Source: Lepturacanthus savala
Lineage: Eukaryota > Chordata > Actinopteri > Scombriformes > Trichiuridae
Direction of reading: 5' to 3'
Assembly (NCBI GenBank): GCA_030544235.1
Contig: CM060475.1
Location: 7,938,420 to 8,002,419, forward strand
DNA length: 64,000 nucleotides
Shown: in pieces, positions 33,167 through 64,000 of the stretch
Layout: the number at the start of each line of letters is the position of its first letter
Position numbering within the stretch: position 1 is the stretch's first letter
Notes under the pieces: generated by a model
Told to the model about the DNA's origin: nothing
Database searches by the model: none
The model's input: the letters and a program-made list of their open reading frames with translations, nothing else
Program-made: the position numbers and the translations under genes

Positions 33167-35234
33167 ACTACTACTACACTACTGCTACTGCTACACTACT
33201 GCTACACTACTGCTGCTACACTACTGCTACACTACTACTGCTACTGCTACACTACGCCATGTTGTAGTCCTTTATATTTATTAATGTTTAACAGGTTGAT
33301 GTTGATGGAGAACGTGGATCAGCCTCAGCTCTGGAACATTTTCAACCAGGTAACAACCTCCATTAACCCTGTAATAAGCCTCTGTATTAATCATTAATTA
33401 ACCTGCATTAACCCTGTCATAAAGCTATTATTATCATTTATTATTGATTCCTAGCTGACCATCACCTCCCAGCACCAGCGCCACCATCGTTTCTGTCTGC
33501 GTTTGCTGCTGAAACACCCGGACAACCACGCCCTGTGTGTCCTCTGTGGTCACAACGCCATGGTGTCAGGAAGCTTCAAACACGCCCTGGGTACCACAAC
33601 ACGCATGTAGCATGTCTATGTTTACTCCTTCCAGACCCATCCAGTTTATTTTGATGCATTTATTTGTTCAGGTCAGTATGTCCAGGCCTTCCAGACCCAT
33701 CCTGACCATCCTCTCCATTCTCTGTGTGTGGGTCTGACGTTTTTCCACATGGCCTCACAGAAATACGTCGCTAAGAGAAACACCCTGGTCATGCAGGTTA
33801 GTTTTCCTTCCTATATTTCACATCAGGGCTTCTCCTTCCTACTCATTCTATTAATGTTTTATTCATATTTGATATCTATTTTTTTTATCTTAGGGCTTCT
33901 CGTTCCTGTGGAGATACGTGGAGTTGCGCGGCGAATGTCAGGAGAGTTTCTACAACCTGGGCCGCGCTCTGCATCAGATGGGCCTCACACACCTGGCTAT
34001 TCATTACTATCAGAAGGCCCTGATGCTGCCTGCTGATAGGCTACAGGTGAGTTACTATACCTGGCTGCTGATAGGCTACAGGTGAGTTACTACACCTGAT
34101 TGCTGATAGGCTACAGGTGAGTTACTACACCTGAATGATAGGCTACAGGTGAGTTACTACACCTGAATGATAGGCTACAGGTGAGTTACTACACCTGAAT
34201 GATAGGCTACAGGTGAGTTACTACACCTGAATGATAGGCTACAGGTGAGTTACTACACCTGAATGATAGGCTACAGGTGAGTTACTACACCTGATTGCTG
34301 ATAGGCTACAGGTGAGTTACTATACCTGGCTGCTGATAGGCTACAGGTGAGTTACTACGCCTGGCTGCTGATAAGCTACAGGTGAGTTACTATACCTGGC
34401 TGCTGATAGGCTACAGGTGAGTTACTACATCTGGCTGCTGATAGGCTACAGGTGAGTTACTATACCTGGCTGCTGATAGGTTACAGGTGAGTTACTACAC
34501 CTGGCTGCTGATAGGCTACAGGTGAGTTACTACACCTGGCTGCTGATAGGCTACAGGTGAGTTACTATACCTGATTGCTGATAGGCTACAGGTGAGTTAC
34601 TACACCTGGCTGCTGATAGGCTACAGGTGAGTTAATACACCTGGCTGCTGATAGGCTACAGGTGAGTTACTATACCTGGCTGCTGATAGGCTACAGGTGA
34701 GTTACTACATCTACTTGCTGATAGGCTACGGGTGAGTTAATACACCTGGCTGCTGATAGGCTACAGGTGAGTTACTACACCTGGCTGCTGATAGGCTACA
34801 GGTGAGTTAATACACCTGCTTGCTGATAGGCTACAGGTGAGTTAATACACCTGGCTGCTAATTGGCTACGGGTGAGGTAATACACCTGCTTGCTGATAGG
34901 CTACAGGTGAGTTACTACACCTGGCTGATCAGTAACTACAGGTGAGTTAATTATCAGGCGGTGTGTTCAGGGACTGTCGTAAATCTGCCTCACCAGCAAC
35001 AACAGCCTTGTTTTCAAAACCGTTGTTTCGTTTTAATTAGTTTTGTTTATCGGTTGGTTGTTAGCGGCAATGACTCCGCCCCTGACTCCGCCCCCCCCCC
35101 CCTCCCCGCAGGGTATACCTGAAGACCAGGTGGATCTGAGCAGGGAAATCGCCTTCAACCTGTCGCTGATCTACCAGTCGAGTGGGAACCTGGAGATGAG
35201 TCGACAGCTCATCAATCAGCACTGTGTTGTCTGA
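25813..35234 (+). CDS. gtf3c3: General transcription factor IIIC subunit 3 (TFIIIC102)
   Basis: TPR-rich subunit of TFIIIC that binds B-box promoters of tRNA genes and helps recruit TFIIIB. Nineteen coding exons: 25813-25905, 26422-26503, 26589-26962, 27629-27752, 27824-28015, 28141-28306, 28402-28549, 28622-28784, 28930-29030, 29113-29284, 30708-30910, 30991-31092, 31286-31418, 32068-32293, 33295-33349, 33455-33590, 33672-33796, 33894-34046, 35112-35234. All phases agree, giving 956 residues. An acidic/lysine-rich N-terminal region (exons 2-3) precedes TPR blocks such as ANIRYARGEKEDAIMMCMEI, AGEAYLEQGEYPAALPLL-like YLDVGEAYLEQGEYPAALPL and ESFYNLGRALHQMGLTHLAI. The C-terminus is AFNLSLIYQSSGNLEMSRQL and on. 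The Glu-rich runs of exons 3 and 8 make it longer than the human protein. An in-frame non-ATG extension upstream exists but the ATG at 25813 is preferred. Poly(A) candidates are 35238-35243 and 35413-35418. Confidence 0.93.
26985..27570. repeat. Array of RFX/X-box-like palindromes in gtf3c3 intron 3
   Basis: About 17 units carry GTTACCATGGTAAC or close variants, a near-perfect inverted-repeat X-box (RFX consensus GTNRCC...GGYNAC). The central part (about 27283-27365) is inverted relative to both flanks. It begins about 25 bp after the exon 3 donor. A TA run (27593-27616) follows near the exon 4 acceptor. Confidence 0.85.
29285..29640. repeat. 18-bp array starting at the gtf3c3 exon 10 donor
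   Basis: The donor (CACGCAG|GTACGACCCC) is the first of about 19 units of the GGGTACGACCCCGACGAC type, so GTACGA donor-like sequences recur every 18 bp or so. Confidence 0.9.
29641..30707. repeat. 21-bp array running into the gtf3c3 exon 11 acceptor
   Basis: About 48 units of TAATGACCGTGTGACTACCAG or GG end at the real acceptor (GTGACCTCCAG, to 30707). A diverged copy of the acceptor plus exon start (ACCTCCAGAGTGTCTGATGG) lies at 29681-29700, and CAGAGTGTCTGATGG recurs near 29761, so the array arose from the 3' splice junction. Confidence 0.9.
31388..32016 (+). repeat. gtf3c3: 51-bp in-frame array made of the gtf3c3 exon 13 tail plus its donor
   Basis: Twelve full units and one truncated unit repeat the last ten codons of exon 13 (DQEAAYLDNT) and the first part of the intron. 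Each unit is 51 bp (17 codons, TGEFYYTIDQEAAYLDN) with no stop until the truncated last copy. The first unit is the exon end (donor after 31418). Seven units keep AG|GTGAGT, three have AA|GTGAGT, one GC and one GA in place of GT. Confidence 0.95.
32310..33255. repeat. (CTA)n/ACTACTGCT array in gtf3c3 intron 14
   Basis: Short units of CTACTACTGCTACA fill nearly the whole intron. Close to the exon 14 donor a copy of an exon 14 segment (TGGACCACAACCACTACAAG) recurs at about 32351-32374, so part of the exon was captured. Confidence 0.95.
34026..34945 (+). repeat. gtf3c3: 35-bp array made of the gtf3c3 exon 18 tail plus its donor
   Basis: About 27 copies of the exon 18 end and donor (GATAGGCTACAG|GTGAGTTA) are spaced mostly 35 bp apart, sometimes about 30. 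Nearly all retain a consensus 5' splice site. The real junction after 34046 is the first copy. Confidence 0.95.
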
Positions 35235-35239
35235 GTGAA

Positions 35240-35880
35240 TAAATAGAACTAAAAATAATAAATGAATATATGTCAATTATTAATGTTGGACGTTAGCAAA
35301 GAAATACTTAAGAAATTATTTATTTTTACCAACAATATTTATAGTTTGTATTAATTTAAGCTTTTTGTTTGGTTATTGACATGTTTTCACTCTATATTTG
35401 TATATTTTTCATAATAAAAGTCAGTTTTCTGCTGTGATTTTAGTGTTTTTGCGGATTTGTTTTCGTCGTTGCTGGGATTAAAGATCAGAAAGAAGAGATT
35501 AGTCGCTAATCCATAAATCCTCAAATCCTTAATCTGAACCTGATGCGGCATCTTTGCTTCATGGGTCACACACACACACACACTGCGACACACACACTTT
35601 TCATATCGTTAATCTTCTACTTTCAGAAATGAATCAGTGAGTCTACGGAGGCTCAGAGCTGCCATAATTAATAATAAATAATTTATTTTATTCCTCAATA
35701 TATTTTATTCATTAATACTGTTTTTGTTGTATAATATCATTATGAATAGTAAATAAATGAATAAATACATTTATATATAATAAATACATTTATATATAAT
35801 CGTATTAAAGCCTTTAAAGAGTTTCAAAATAAAAGTAAAGTTCATTAAAAGGTTGTTTTCATCCGAATCTGGAATGTTGC
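35240..35880. other. gtf3c3 3' end and intergenic AT-rich DNA
   Basis: It holds the gtf3c3 poly(A) signals and AT-rich sequence with a short CA run near 35570. No further gene is recognised; ccdc150, which I recall between these genes in human, is not seen. Confidence 0.6.
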
Positions 35881-35884
35881 GTCT

Positions 35885-36650
35885 TCCTGTCGAGTTTTCG
35901 TGTGATTTCGTGTTTTTTCGTGTCTTTTCGTGTGTTTGTATGTTTTCGTGTCATTTCGTGTGTTTTCGTGTCGTTTCGTGTATTTCCGTCTGTTTTCGTG
36001 TCTTTTCGTGTGTTTGTGTGTTTTCGTGTCTTTTCGTGTGTTTGTGTGTTTTCGTGTCTTTTCGTGTGTTCGTGTGTATTCGTGTCTTTTCGTGTATTCG
36101 TGTGTTTCGTGTGTTTTTGCATCTTTTCGCGCGTTTCGTGTATTTCGTGTGTTTCCGTCTGTTTTCGTGTCTTTTCGTGTGTTTGTGTGTTCCGTGTATT
36201 TCGTGTGTTTCCGTGTCTTTTCGTGTGTTTGTGTGTATTCGTGTCTTTTCGTGTGTTTTCGTGTCGTTTCGTGTGTTTGTTTTCGTGTGTTATCGTGTAT
36301 TTCGTGTGTATTCGTGTGTTTCCGTGTGTTCTCGTGTGTTTCCGTGTGTTCTCGTGTGTTTCCGTGTGTTCTTATGCGTTTTCGTGTGTTTTGGTGTGTT
36401 TCGTGTATTTCGTGTGTTTCCGTGTCTTTTCGTGTGTTTGTATTCGTGTCTTTTCGTGTGTTTTCGTGTGTTTGTTTTCGTGTGTTATCGTGTATTTCGT
36501 GTGTATTCGTGTCATTTCGTGTATTTTCGTGTCGTTTCGTGTGTTTTCATGTATTCTCGTGTGTTTTCGTGTGTCCTCGTGTGTTTTCGTGTATCCTCGT
36601 GTGTTTCCGTGTGTTCTTATGCGTTTTCGTGTGTTTTCGTGTGTTTCCGG
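35885..36650. repeat. TTTCGTGTG-type minisatellite upstream of hecw2
   Basis: Units of TTTTCGTGTGTTTCGTGTC repeat for about 760 bp and end at the GC-rich putative hecw2 first exon. Cys/Phe/Val-rich frames on all three + phases are artefacts. CpG occurs once per roughly 10 bp. Confidence 0.95.
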
Positions 36651-36982
36651 CGGCTCCATCATGGCCGCGGACCGTTAATAATAAATCTTGGGGCGGATGT
36701 GAAGCTGAATAAATCAGAGATGAAGGCGTTTTCCAGGCCGCCGACACCGGGACCCGTAGCGCACGGAGCCCGGCTTTAAGGCGTCAAAACACGGCTTCAC
36801 CTCCCCGGAGTCTCCGCTGGGTACCGGAGATCCGACCACCGGGAGGCGCCGGCGCGGCGGCCGGGTCCGGAGCGCTGGGATCCGGCTTGGGAGCGGAGGA
36901 AGGGTCGGTGGAGGCCGCGGAGCTCCGTGATTTCAGCGGCTTTTAACCGGAGGATAAAGACGTCAAAACCCGCGGAAGGACG
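36650..36982 (+). promoter_or_regulatory. hecw2: Putative CpG-island promoter and non-coding first exon of hecw2
   Basis: A sharply GC/CpG-rich, non-repetitive block ends at a strong donor (GACG|GTAAGA, exon end 36982). YY1-like ATGGCGGC sits just inside the intron (about 36992). The next coding acceptor in this direction is hecw2 exon 1 (CTTCCTGCAG, to 39250). Linking the two is inference from position. Confidence 0.5.
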
Positions 36983-37778
36983 GTAAGAAGCATGGCGGCC
37001 GTTCATTCTGATTTATTTCCAGATTATTGACACTTTATTCGCAGGTTATTTATAGTTTATTTACAGGTAGTTTAAGTTTATTTACAGGTTATTTACATGA
37101 TGCACTGATCTGAACCTGCAGACGTTAAATCACGTTTTTTTTCGGTGTTTTTTATCCTTTTTGTTGTTTTAGCGTCATTAGGATGAAATGATGAAGTCAT
37201 CAAATAAATAAATAAACAGCTAAAGGCTTAAATAGAACAACAAAATAACGAAACGATGATTGGATAACGAAAATATCGTTATCCAATCAGCGTCAAGAGT
37301 GATGACAACAAAAAAAATAGTACTACTTTACAGTACTTTTCACATAAAATGCAATAAAAAAGAAAATAAACAATATTATAATAAATATAAATAATAATAC
37401 ATATATAATATAATATTAAAGTTATCAATTGATGAAAAATATTAAAAGAGATAATTAAGATAATTGTATCATTGTATTTTACTACCAATTCCACCAATAC
37501 TATTTCCTGGAGGATGTAGCAGCCGTTAGCTTAGCATAATGACTGGAGACCTGACTATTTCCTGGCCGGGAGCAGCTACTTCCTGGAGTTTCCTCCTAAC
37601 TCACCAGCTGCTGCTGCCTGTTTAATAATAGATCGGTTTCCCAACATGTGGAACTGTCCCTTTAACCCAACACACACACACACACACACAGGAATGTGAT
37701 GGGTGTGTATGGGACAGAAATCTGTCGCCTCTGATGAGACCTTCTCATTGTTCTCCAATCATGCTGCAGCTATTTCAG

Positions 37779-37781
<3 letters not shown>

Positions 37782-37857
<76 letters not shown>
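37782..37857. repeat. (GT)n microsatellite
   Basis: GT run in the putative hecw2 5' intron. The preceding 36983-37780 is AT-rich with no supported exon. Confidence 0.95.
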
Positions 37858-37860
<3 letters not shown>

Positions 37861-38079
37861 AACCTGCAGCCTCGAAGCTTCTTTCTGTTTTTTTCTCAGC
37901 TTGACTCTCAGAGACATGTTGTAAACAATCAGAGATACAGGTAGAGGCAACGATAGGAAGTTAGCCAGTAGCAGGACAAGCTAACAGAACCAGCTACCAG
38001 AACCAGCTAGCAGGACCAGCTAACGGAACCAGCTAGCGGAACCAGCTAGCGGAGCTACAGAAGGCAACATGGGGAATCA

Positions 38080-39150
38080 AGGAACGTCCAGGAAGTATAA
38101 ATCCAGTCAGATCATCACAAAGAGTGAATATGGTACCAATGAAGTGGAGCAACAATCAGCCTCCTGCTCTACGTGATGACATGAAGCTAACCCTAACCCT
38201 AATTCACACATCAGGATGTTCTTCCAATTGGATAAGTGTGGCTGGATGGTCTCTAAGAGAGGCAAGGTGATCAGACCTGAAGGAGTCAACCTACCCTAAC
38301 CCTACCAGAGGACAACATAGGTGATAGGGTAACCCTAACCCTACCAGAGGACAACATAGGTGATAGGGTAACCCTAACCCTACCAGAGGACAACATAGAT
38401 GATAGGGTAACCCTACCCTAACCCTACCAGACAATATAGGTGATGGGGTAGCCCTAACCCTAAGCTAACCCTACTAGAGGACAACATAGATGATAGGGTA
38501 ACCCTAACCCTAAGCTAACCTTAACCCTACCAGAGGACAACATATCCATGGCAGCTACAAGTACCTTCGTATCCCAGGAAACAGTGAGGAGTCTGTAAGG
38601 AAGTCGGCCACAAAGAAATACCTCCAGAGAGTAAAGCAAGTCCTGAAAAGTCAGCTGAATGGAAGAACAAGGTCTGAGCCATCAACACGTCTGCTGGTCA
38701 TCAGATACCCTGCTGGGATTCTAGCTGGCCAAAGGAGGAGATAGAAGACGCTGATATCAAGACTAGAAAGCCCCTCACCATGAGGGTTCCACCCCAGATC
38801 CAGAACCCCGAGACGGAACACTAAGAAGAAAGAGTGAAGCCTCAGGGTGCAGATACCCAATGAGAGTCCAGAGGAAGAGGAGCAGACAACTTGCATAGGA
38901 TGTACCACCATCAACCTGAAGAACAGAGGAACTAATCGTGACGGCAACCTAGGTACCAGGACCATAGAGACCAGGATCTACCACAGTAGATCAGACCAAG
39001 GTCAGACCGATCAAAGATGAGACAATCCAGCTCCTAGCTCAGGGCGGAAGATGCTAGCTGGGTTAGCTACATGGAGAGGTACCGCCAGGCAGCTGGAATA
39101 GTGGACAGGAACATCTGGACATCTGATTGGATTAAATCTCTTTAATCTGC
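38080..39150 (+). mobile_element. LINE reverse-transcriptase relic in the hecw2 5' intron
   Basis: Degenerate + strand coding fragments match the C-terminal part of fish non-LTR retrotransposon polyproteins: WSNNQPPALRDDMKL near 38140, then YKYLRIPGNSEESVRKSATK and QVLKSQLNGRTR leading to LVIRYPAG near 38560-38720, and GRKMLAGLATWRGTARQLE near 39040-39100. Frameshifts and stops break it throughout. Between 38285 and 38540 a segment reading LPEDNI has been expanded into a CCCTAA-rich minisatellite of about 40 bp. Family unassigned. Confidence 0.7.
38285..38545. repeat. CCCTAA-rich minisatellite inside the LINE relic
   Basis: Five or six units of roughly 39 bp contain ACCCTACCAGAGGACAACAT followed by AGGTGATAGGGTAACCCTA. 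The CCAGAGGACAACATA part is ordinary LINE coding sequence. Confidence 0.85.
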
Positions 39151-39608
39151 AGATTCACATCAGTGTGTTTGTCTGCGTTAATGATTAGTTCCATCAACTA
39201 ATGTGTGTGTGTGTGCGTGCACGTGCGTGTGTGTGTGTCTCTTCCTGCAGGTCCTCCTTCTCCTCTCATCTCTCCGCCCATTTCTCTGCGTCTTTGTGAC
39301 ATCACACAGTGAATTTTTTTAATTAGGAAATATATATTTGTTAAATTTGTATTTAAGAAATATATATTTTTAATGATATTTTTCTTCTTTTTTTAAAATA
39401 ACTAAAGTTTTAAAATTGATAAAATAAAAGTTTGGCCTCGTTCGGCCCCTCCCTTCTTGTTTTTTTCCTTAGCCCCGCCCCCTTGGCATCCACCATTCGC
39501 CCCTCCCTCACCACGGCCGTTCTCCCCCCCCGGCCCCGCCCCCAGTCCTCCTGCCCCGCCTCCCCCCCTCGTTTCTCCACCGCTCCTCTCAACGCCTCGG
39601 CGGTAACC

Positions 39609-59989
<20,381 letters not shown>

Positions 59990-60545
59990 CCCCTGACCCC
60001 TGACCCCACCACGACCCCCTGGACCACCAGGACGCTTGTAACCGGACCTTCGGAGCAGGAAGTTCCTGCTGAAGTGGTGTGGGGGAGGGGGCGGGGCCTT
60101 CAGGTGACGTTTGATCTCTTCAGGAGCTGCTGCCGTTGCCATGGTTTCAGCCTCTTGTGATGTCACAGCCGTGTTTTTTCCTGCTGCCGCTTCCTTCTCG
60201 TGGCTTTTCTGGACGTTTCCAAGCAGCTTTTTGAGGATTTTTTTCAACCAAGTGCTTTTTTTTTTTTTTTTTTTTTCCTTTAGATTGAGGTCAGAGGTCA
60301 AATCCCAAAACAGGAAGTTGAAGTAAAAGCTGCTTTATTTATTTTATTTATTCTCACAAGAACAGCTGATTTATGAACGTTTGAAACATATGTTTTATAA
60401 ATTATTACACTTTATTTCTGCTTCTTTATTTTTATTCTATTTATCTGGAATTATTCATCATTTAGCCTCATTGAGAAAAATGTGATTAAAATTCGTAAAG
60501 ATACAAACGATGGAAAATAAAACTATTTAATTCAGTTTAAGGCTC
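59990..60545 (+). other. hecw2: hecw2 3' untranslated region
   Basis: Unique sequence after the stop at 59987-59989, with a T run near 60258 and a poly(A) signal AATAAA at 60516-60521. The GC-box repeat array begins shortly after. Confidence 0.7.
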
Positions 60546-60547
60546 AA

Positions 60548-62280
60548 AAACACTGACATTAGGCTCCGCCCCCTTTTATACCAGAGCTGACATTAGGCTC
60601 CGCCCCTTCAATATCACAGCTGACATTAGGCTCCACCCCCTTTTATACCAATAGTTGACATTAGGCTCCGCCCCTTCCACATCAGAGCTGACATTAGGCT
60701 CCGCCCCTTCTATACCAGAGCTGACTTTAGGCTCCGCCCCTCCCATAACAGAGCTGACATTAGGCTCCACCCCCTTTATATCTTTGCTGACATTGGGCTC
60801 CGCCCCCTCCCATAACAGAGCTGACATTAGGCTCCGCCCCCTCCACATTAGAGCTGACATTAGGCTCTGCCCCCTCCCATATCAGAGCTGATGTCAGGCT
60901 CCGCCCCCTTTATATCAGAGCTGACATTAGGCTCCACCCCCTTCTATTTCAGAGCTGACATTAGGCTCTGCCCCCTTTTATATCAGAACTGACATTAGGT
61001 TCCGCCCCCTCCCAAAACAGAGCTGACATTAGGCTCCGCCCCTTCTATATCAGAGCTGACATTACGCTCCGCCCCTTCTACATCAGAGCTGACATTAGGC
61101 TCCGCCCCTTCTACATCAGAGCTGACATTAGGCTCCGCCCCTTCTACATCAGAGCTGACATTAGGCTCCACCCCCTTTATATCTTTGCTGACATTAGGCT
61201 CTGCCCCCTCCCATAACAGAGCTGACATTAGGCTCCTCCCCTTCTATATCAGAGCTGACATTACGCTCCGCCCCTTCTACATCAGAGCTGACATTAGGCT
61301 CCACCCCCTTTATATCTTTGCTGACATTAGGCTCTGCCCCCTCCCATAACAGAGCTGACATTAGGCTCCTCCCCTTAATAGCAGAGCTGACTTTAGGCTC
61401 CACCCCCTCCCCTAACAGAGCTGCCATTAGGCTCCACCCCCTCCACATCAGAGCTGACATTAGGCTCCACCCCTTCTATATCAGAGCTGACATTAGGCTC
61501 CGCCCCTTCTACATCAGAGCTGACTTTAGGCTCCACCCCCTCCCAAAACAGAGCTGACTTTAGGCTCCGCCCCTTCTATATCAGAGCTGACGTTAGGCTC
61601 CGCCCCCTCCCATAACAGAGCTGACATTAGGCTCCACCCCTTTATATCAGAGCTGATGTTAGGTTCCACCCCTTCTATATCAGAGCTAACATTATAGAGC
61701 TCGCCCCTTTTATATCAAAGCTGACATTAGGCTCCACCCCCTTTATATCAGAGCTGAAGTTAGGCTCCACCTCCTTTATATCAGAGCTGACATTAGGCTC
61801 TGCCCCTTCTATATCAGAGCTGACATTAGGCTCTGCCCCTTCTATATCAGAGCTGACATTAGGCTCTGCCCCTTCTATATCAGAGCTGACATTAGGCTCC
61901 GGCCCCTCCCATAATAGAGCTGACATTAGGCTCCACCCCCTTTATATCAGAGCTGACATTAGGCTCCGCCCCTTCTATATCAGAGCTGACATTAGGCTCC
62001 GCCCCCTCCCATAATAGGGCTGACATTAGGCTCCACCCCCTTTATATCAGAGCTAATGTTAGGCTCCGCCCCCTCCTATATCAGAGCTCACATCAGGCTC
62101 TGCCCCTTTTATACCAGAGCTGACATTAGGCTCCACCCCCTTTATACCAGAGCTGACATTAGGCTCCACCCCCTTTATATCAGAGCTGAAGTTAGGCTCC
62201 ACCCTCTTTATATCAGAACTGACATTAGGCTCCACCCCCTTCTATATCAGAGCTGACATTAAGCTCCGCCCCCCTTCAGC
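60548..62280. repeat. GCTGACATTAGGCTCCGCCCC minisatellite downstream of hecw2
   Basis: About 60 units of 24-33 bp, each with AGAGCTGACATTAGGCTCC then (G/A)CCCC and a variable TTTATATC/CATAAC spacer. Many contain GGGGCGGAGCC on the minus strand (GC-box-like). Confidence 0.95.
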
Positions 62281-63600
62281 CTATTTTCAGGCTCCTTTTC
62301 TTCGTTTTTTTTTTTTAAAAAACAGACCAAAACCCTTTTTCCACCAGAATTTCGGAATGTTTTGTACGATCCTCGACTTGCCGTTTTACGTAGAAATCGT
62401 CGTCATAGAAACCGAGGCCTTAAAAATCCAACTTTCTAATAAAAAAAAAAAAAAAACAAGCAAAAGAACCAACACTGCCGGATTAAAAACCTACAAATAA
62501 ATAAAACCCTGCAGAAACAAAAGGCTCAATTAACTAATAAATGCGTCATTTATATTAATATGCACATAAAATATAAACCTTTATTTTATACATTTATTTA
62601 TTTCCCTGTTTATCATTTACTCTTTTTTTTTTTATTAATTTCCATATGAATTAATTTCTTTATTTATTTATTATTTATGTGCATATTTATTTACATATTT
62701 ATTGGGTAAAAAAAAATACTACAAAAATAAAATAAAATATTTAGAAAATTATTTCTTTATTAATTAACTGAGCCTTTTCTTTCTATTTCCTTTTATTGAG
62801 TTATTATGTCACCAATAATAATATTAAGTAAAAGTCATTTTCTTGTTATTCACTTTAATAGAAGGAGGTGATTTTCAAAATAAAAGCATCTTCTTTGTTT
62901 AACACTTGTGCTGTTCTCACACACACACACGCACTGTATAAGCTGTTTAATATTCTCCTATTTAAATGTGCATTAATTATTAATTAATTTGCATGAAGCT
63001 CACGTTTCTGCACTAACTGAATGTAAACCACATTAATTATTCATGATTTCATGATTATATTCATGATTATAATGAGCATTAATTCTATTCACACGACTCC
63101 AACACAGTATTTTCATATATTTGGATCAAATTGAGCCGTTTCGGAGTTTTAATTGAATTCTTTATATCTTTAAATTAGTGTTTTAATTTTTTTTTTAATT
63201 ATTTTTTACAGGATATTCAGTTTTAGCATCAAAAACTTTCACTACGCTGTAAAAAAAACAGATTTTTCTTCGATTATTTAAAGATTCGTGTGTTTTATTT
63301 TAAATTTGATGTCGAATTAAAGATAAAAAAACATTTCATCGTGGATCATTTCTATATTTTTCTTTTATTTTCTCCTGTTTGGAACTGGATTGTCGGACGT
63401 TTCCGCTTTAAACCGTGAATGTTTCTCTCTATGCAGATTTTATTTCATTGGTTCATGTCACAAACAGAAATAAACAGAAATGAATCAGTTTATCTATTTT
63501 GTCTGTATGTATTAAATGTTATTTATCCATTATGCTAACGCTGCTGATGCTAACTCGAATGCTAACACCGCCGTTATTCTCTGTGAGGTCCACCGGCTGT
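62281..63600. other. AT-rich intergenic DNA, no gene recognised
   Basis: A-runs near 62440 and T-runs near 62620 and 63190, several AATAAA, short ATTTATTT tracts. I see no splice-bounded coding exon. Confidence 0.6.
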
Positions 63601-63720
63601 GGGATCGTTAGCTGATTGTATGACGTAACGCGCATGCGCCACAGGTGCAATTTACCTGAAGCAGGAGGAGATTTAAAAAGTGTTGGAATTTAAATGGCCA
63701 GGTAACAGGTAAGCAACGCC
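63600..63720. promoter_or_regulatory. Likely promoter with CRE-like and NRF1 motifs
   Basis: TGACGTAA (63621-63628) is followed by the palindrome GCGCATGCGC (63630-63639), the NRF1 consensus typical of TATA-less housekeeping promoters. A possible donor (GGCCAG|GTAACAG) lies near 63703. The gene it serves would lie beyond the right edge, or to the left if bidirectional. Confidence 0.5.
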
Positions 63721-64000
63721 TCGGTTAGCTTCGGCTAGCTTCGGTTAGCTTCGGTTAGCTCCGGCTAGTTTCGGTTAGCTTCCTAGCTCTGTTGTAGCTG
63801 TTGCTCCGGGCTTTGTTATTAACTGGATTCCCGCCGTTTTATATCAGTAAAATAACAGCATGGACCAGTCTATTAACTGGTTTCCCTCCGTTGTATATTA
63901 GTAAAATAACAGCATGGACCAGTCTATTAACTGGTTTCCCGCCGTTTTATATTAGTAAAATAACAGCATGGACCAGTCTATTAACTGGATTCCCGCCGTT
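63719..64000. repeat. Two short tandem arrays at the right edge
   Basis: 63719-63782: CTTCGGTTAG 10-bp units. From about 63818: a 53-54 bp unit (TTAACTGG(A/T)TTCCCGCCGTT then AGTAAAATAACAGCATGGAC) repeated about 3.5 times to the window end. Confidence 0.9.

Noticed and set aside
35853..36779. Three Cys/Phe/Val-rich frames of 258-308 codons
   Set aside because: TTTCGTG repeat, open in all three phases.

Overview
The window is vertebrate nuclear DNA, most likely from a teleost fish. Genes are broken into short exons with GT-AG introns, the proteins are vertebrate families, and the exon sizes of one gene (66, 159 and 244 nt) are those I know for human dystrophin exons 73-75. Introns are compact and packed with minisatellites. 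By a hand tally about half of the 64 kb is tandem repeat. I see no tRNA gene, rRNA gene or CRISPR array. I assign no species.

From left to right: (1) bases 1-12.7 kb hold the last exons of dystrophin (dmd, + strand), ending in the ancestral C-terminal tail, and its 3' UTR. (2) 12.7-18.2 kb is gene-free: a minisatellite, a short unique stretch, and a long degenerate telomere-like (TTAGGG-type) array carrying two copies of a tRNA-derived SINE. (3) 18.4-20.7 kb is a small secreted fibrinogen-domain gene of the mfap4 type (+), with a TATA box. (4) 21.0-22.6 kb is an adenosine-receptor-like GPCR (- strand, tail to tail with mfap4), whose 5' side abuts a 2.4-kb minisatellite. (5) 25.7-35.4 kb is gtf3c3 (TFIIIC102, +, 19 coding exons). 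(6) 36.7-60.5 kb is hecw2 (NEDL2-type HECT ubiquitin ligase, +, 30 coding exons), with remnants of a LINE and a Gypsy-like element in its introns. (7) 60.5-64 kb is an array of GC-box-like repeats, AT-rich DNA, and a likely bidirectional or downstream promoter with an NRF1 site at the right edge.

The gene products act in different places: dmd at the cortical dystroglycan complex, mfap4 outside the cell, the receptor in the plasma membrane, gtf3c3 in RNA polymerase III initiation, and hecw2 in ubiquitination. They do not look like one pathway. gtf3c3 followed by hecw2 on the same strand matches the order I know from the human 2q32-33 region, so that pair is conserved synteny.

The most unusual signal is shared by several genes. 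Many intronic minisatellites are built from a 5' splice junction, so the exon tail plus its GT donor is copied again and again into the intron. The best case is gtf3c3 exon 13. There a 51-bp, in-frame, stop-free unit repeats the last codons of the exon and the donor about 12 times. A second notable structure is a pair of roughly 0.5-kb inverted repeats flanking hecw2 exons 2-3, a geometry that favours circular RNA.
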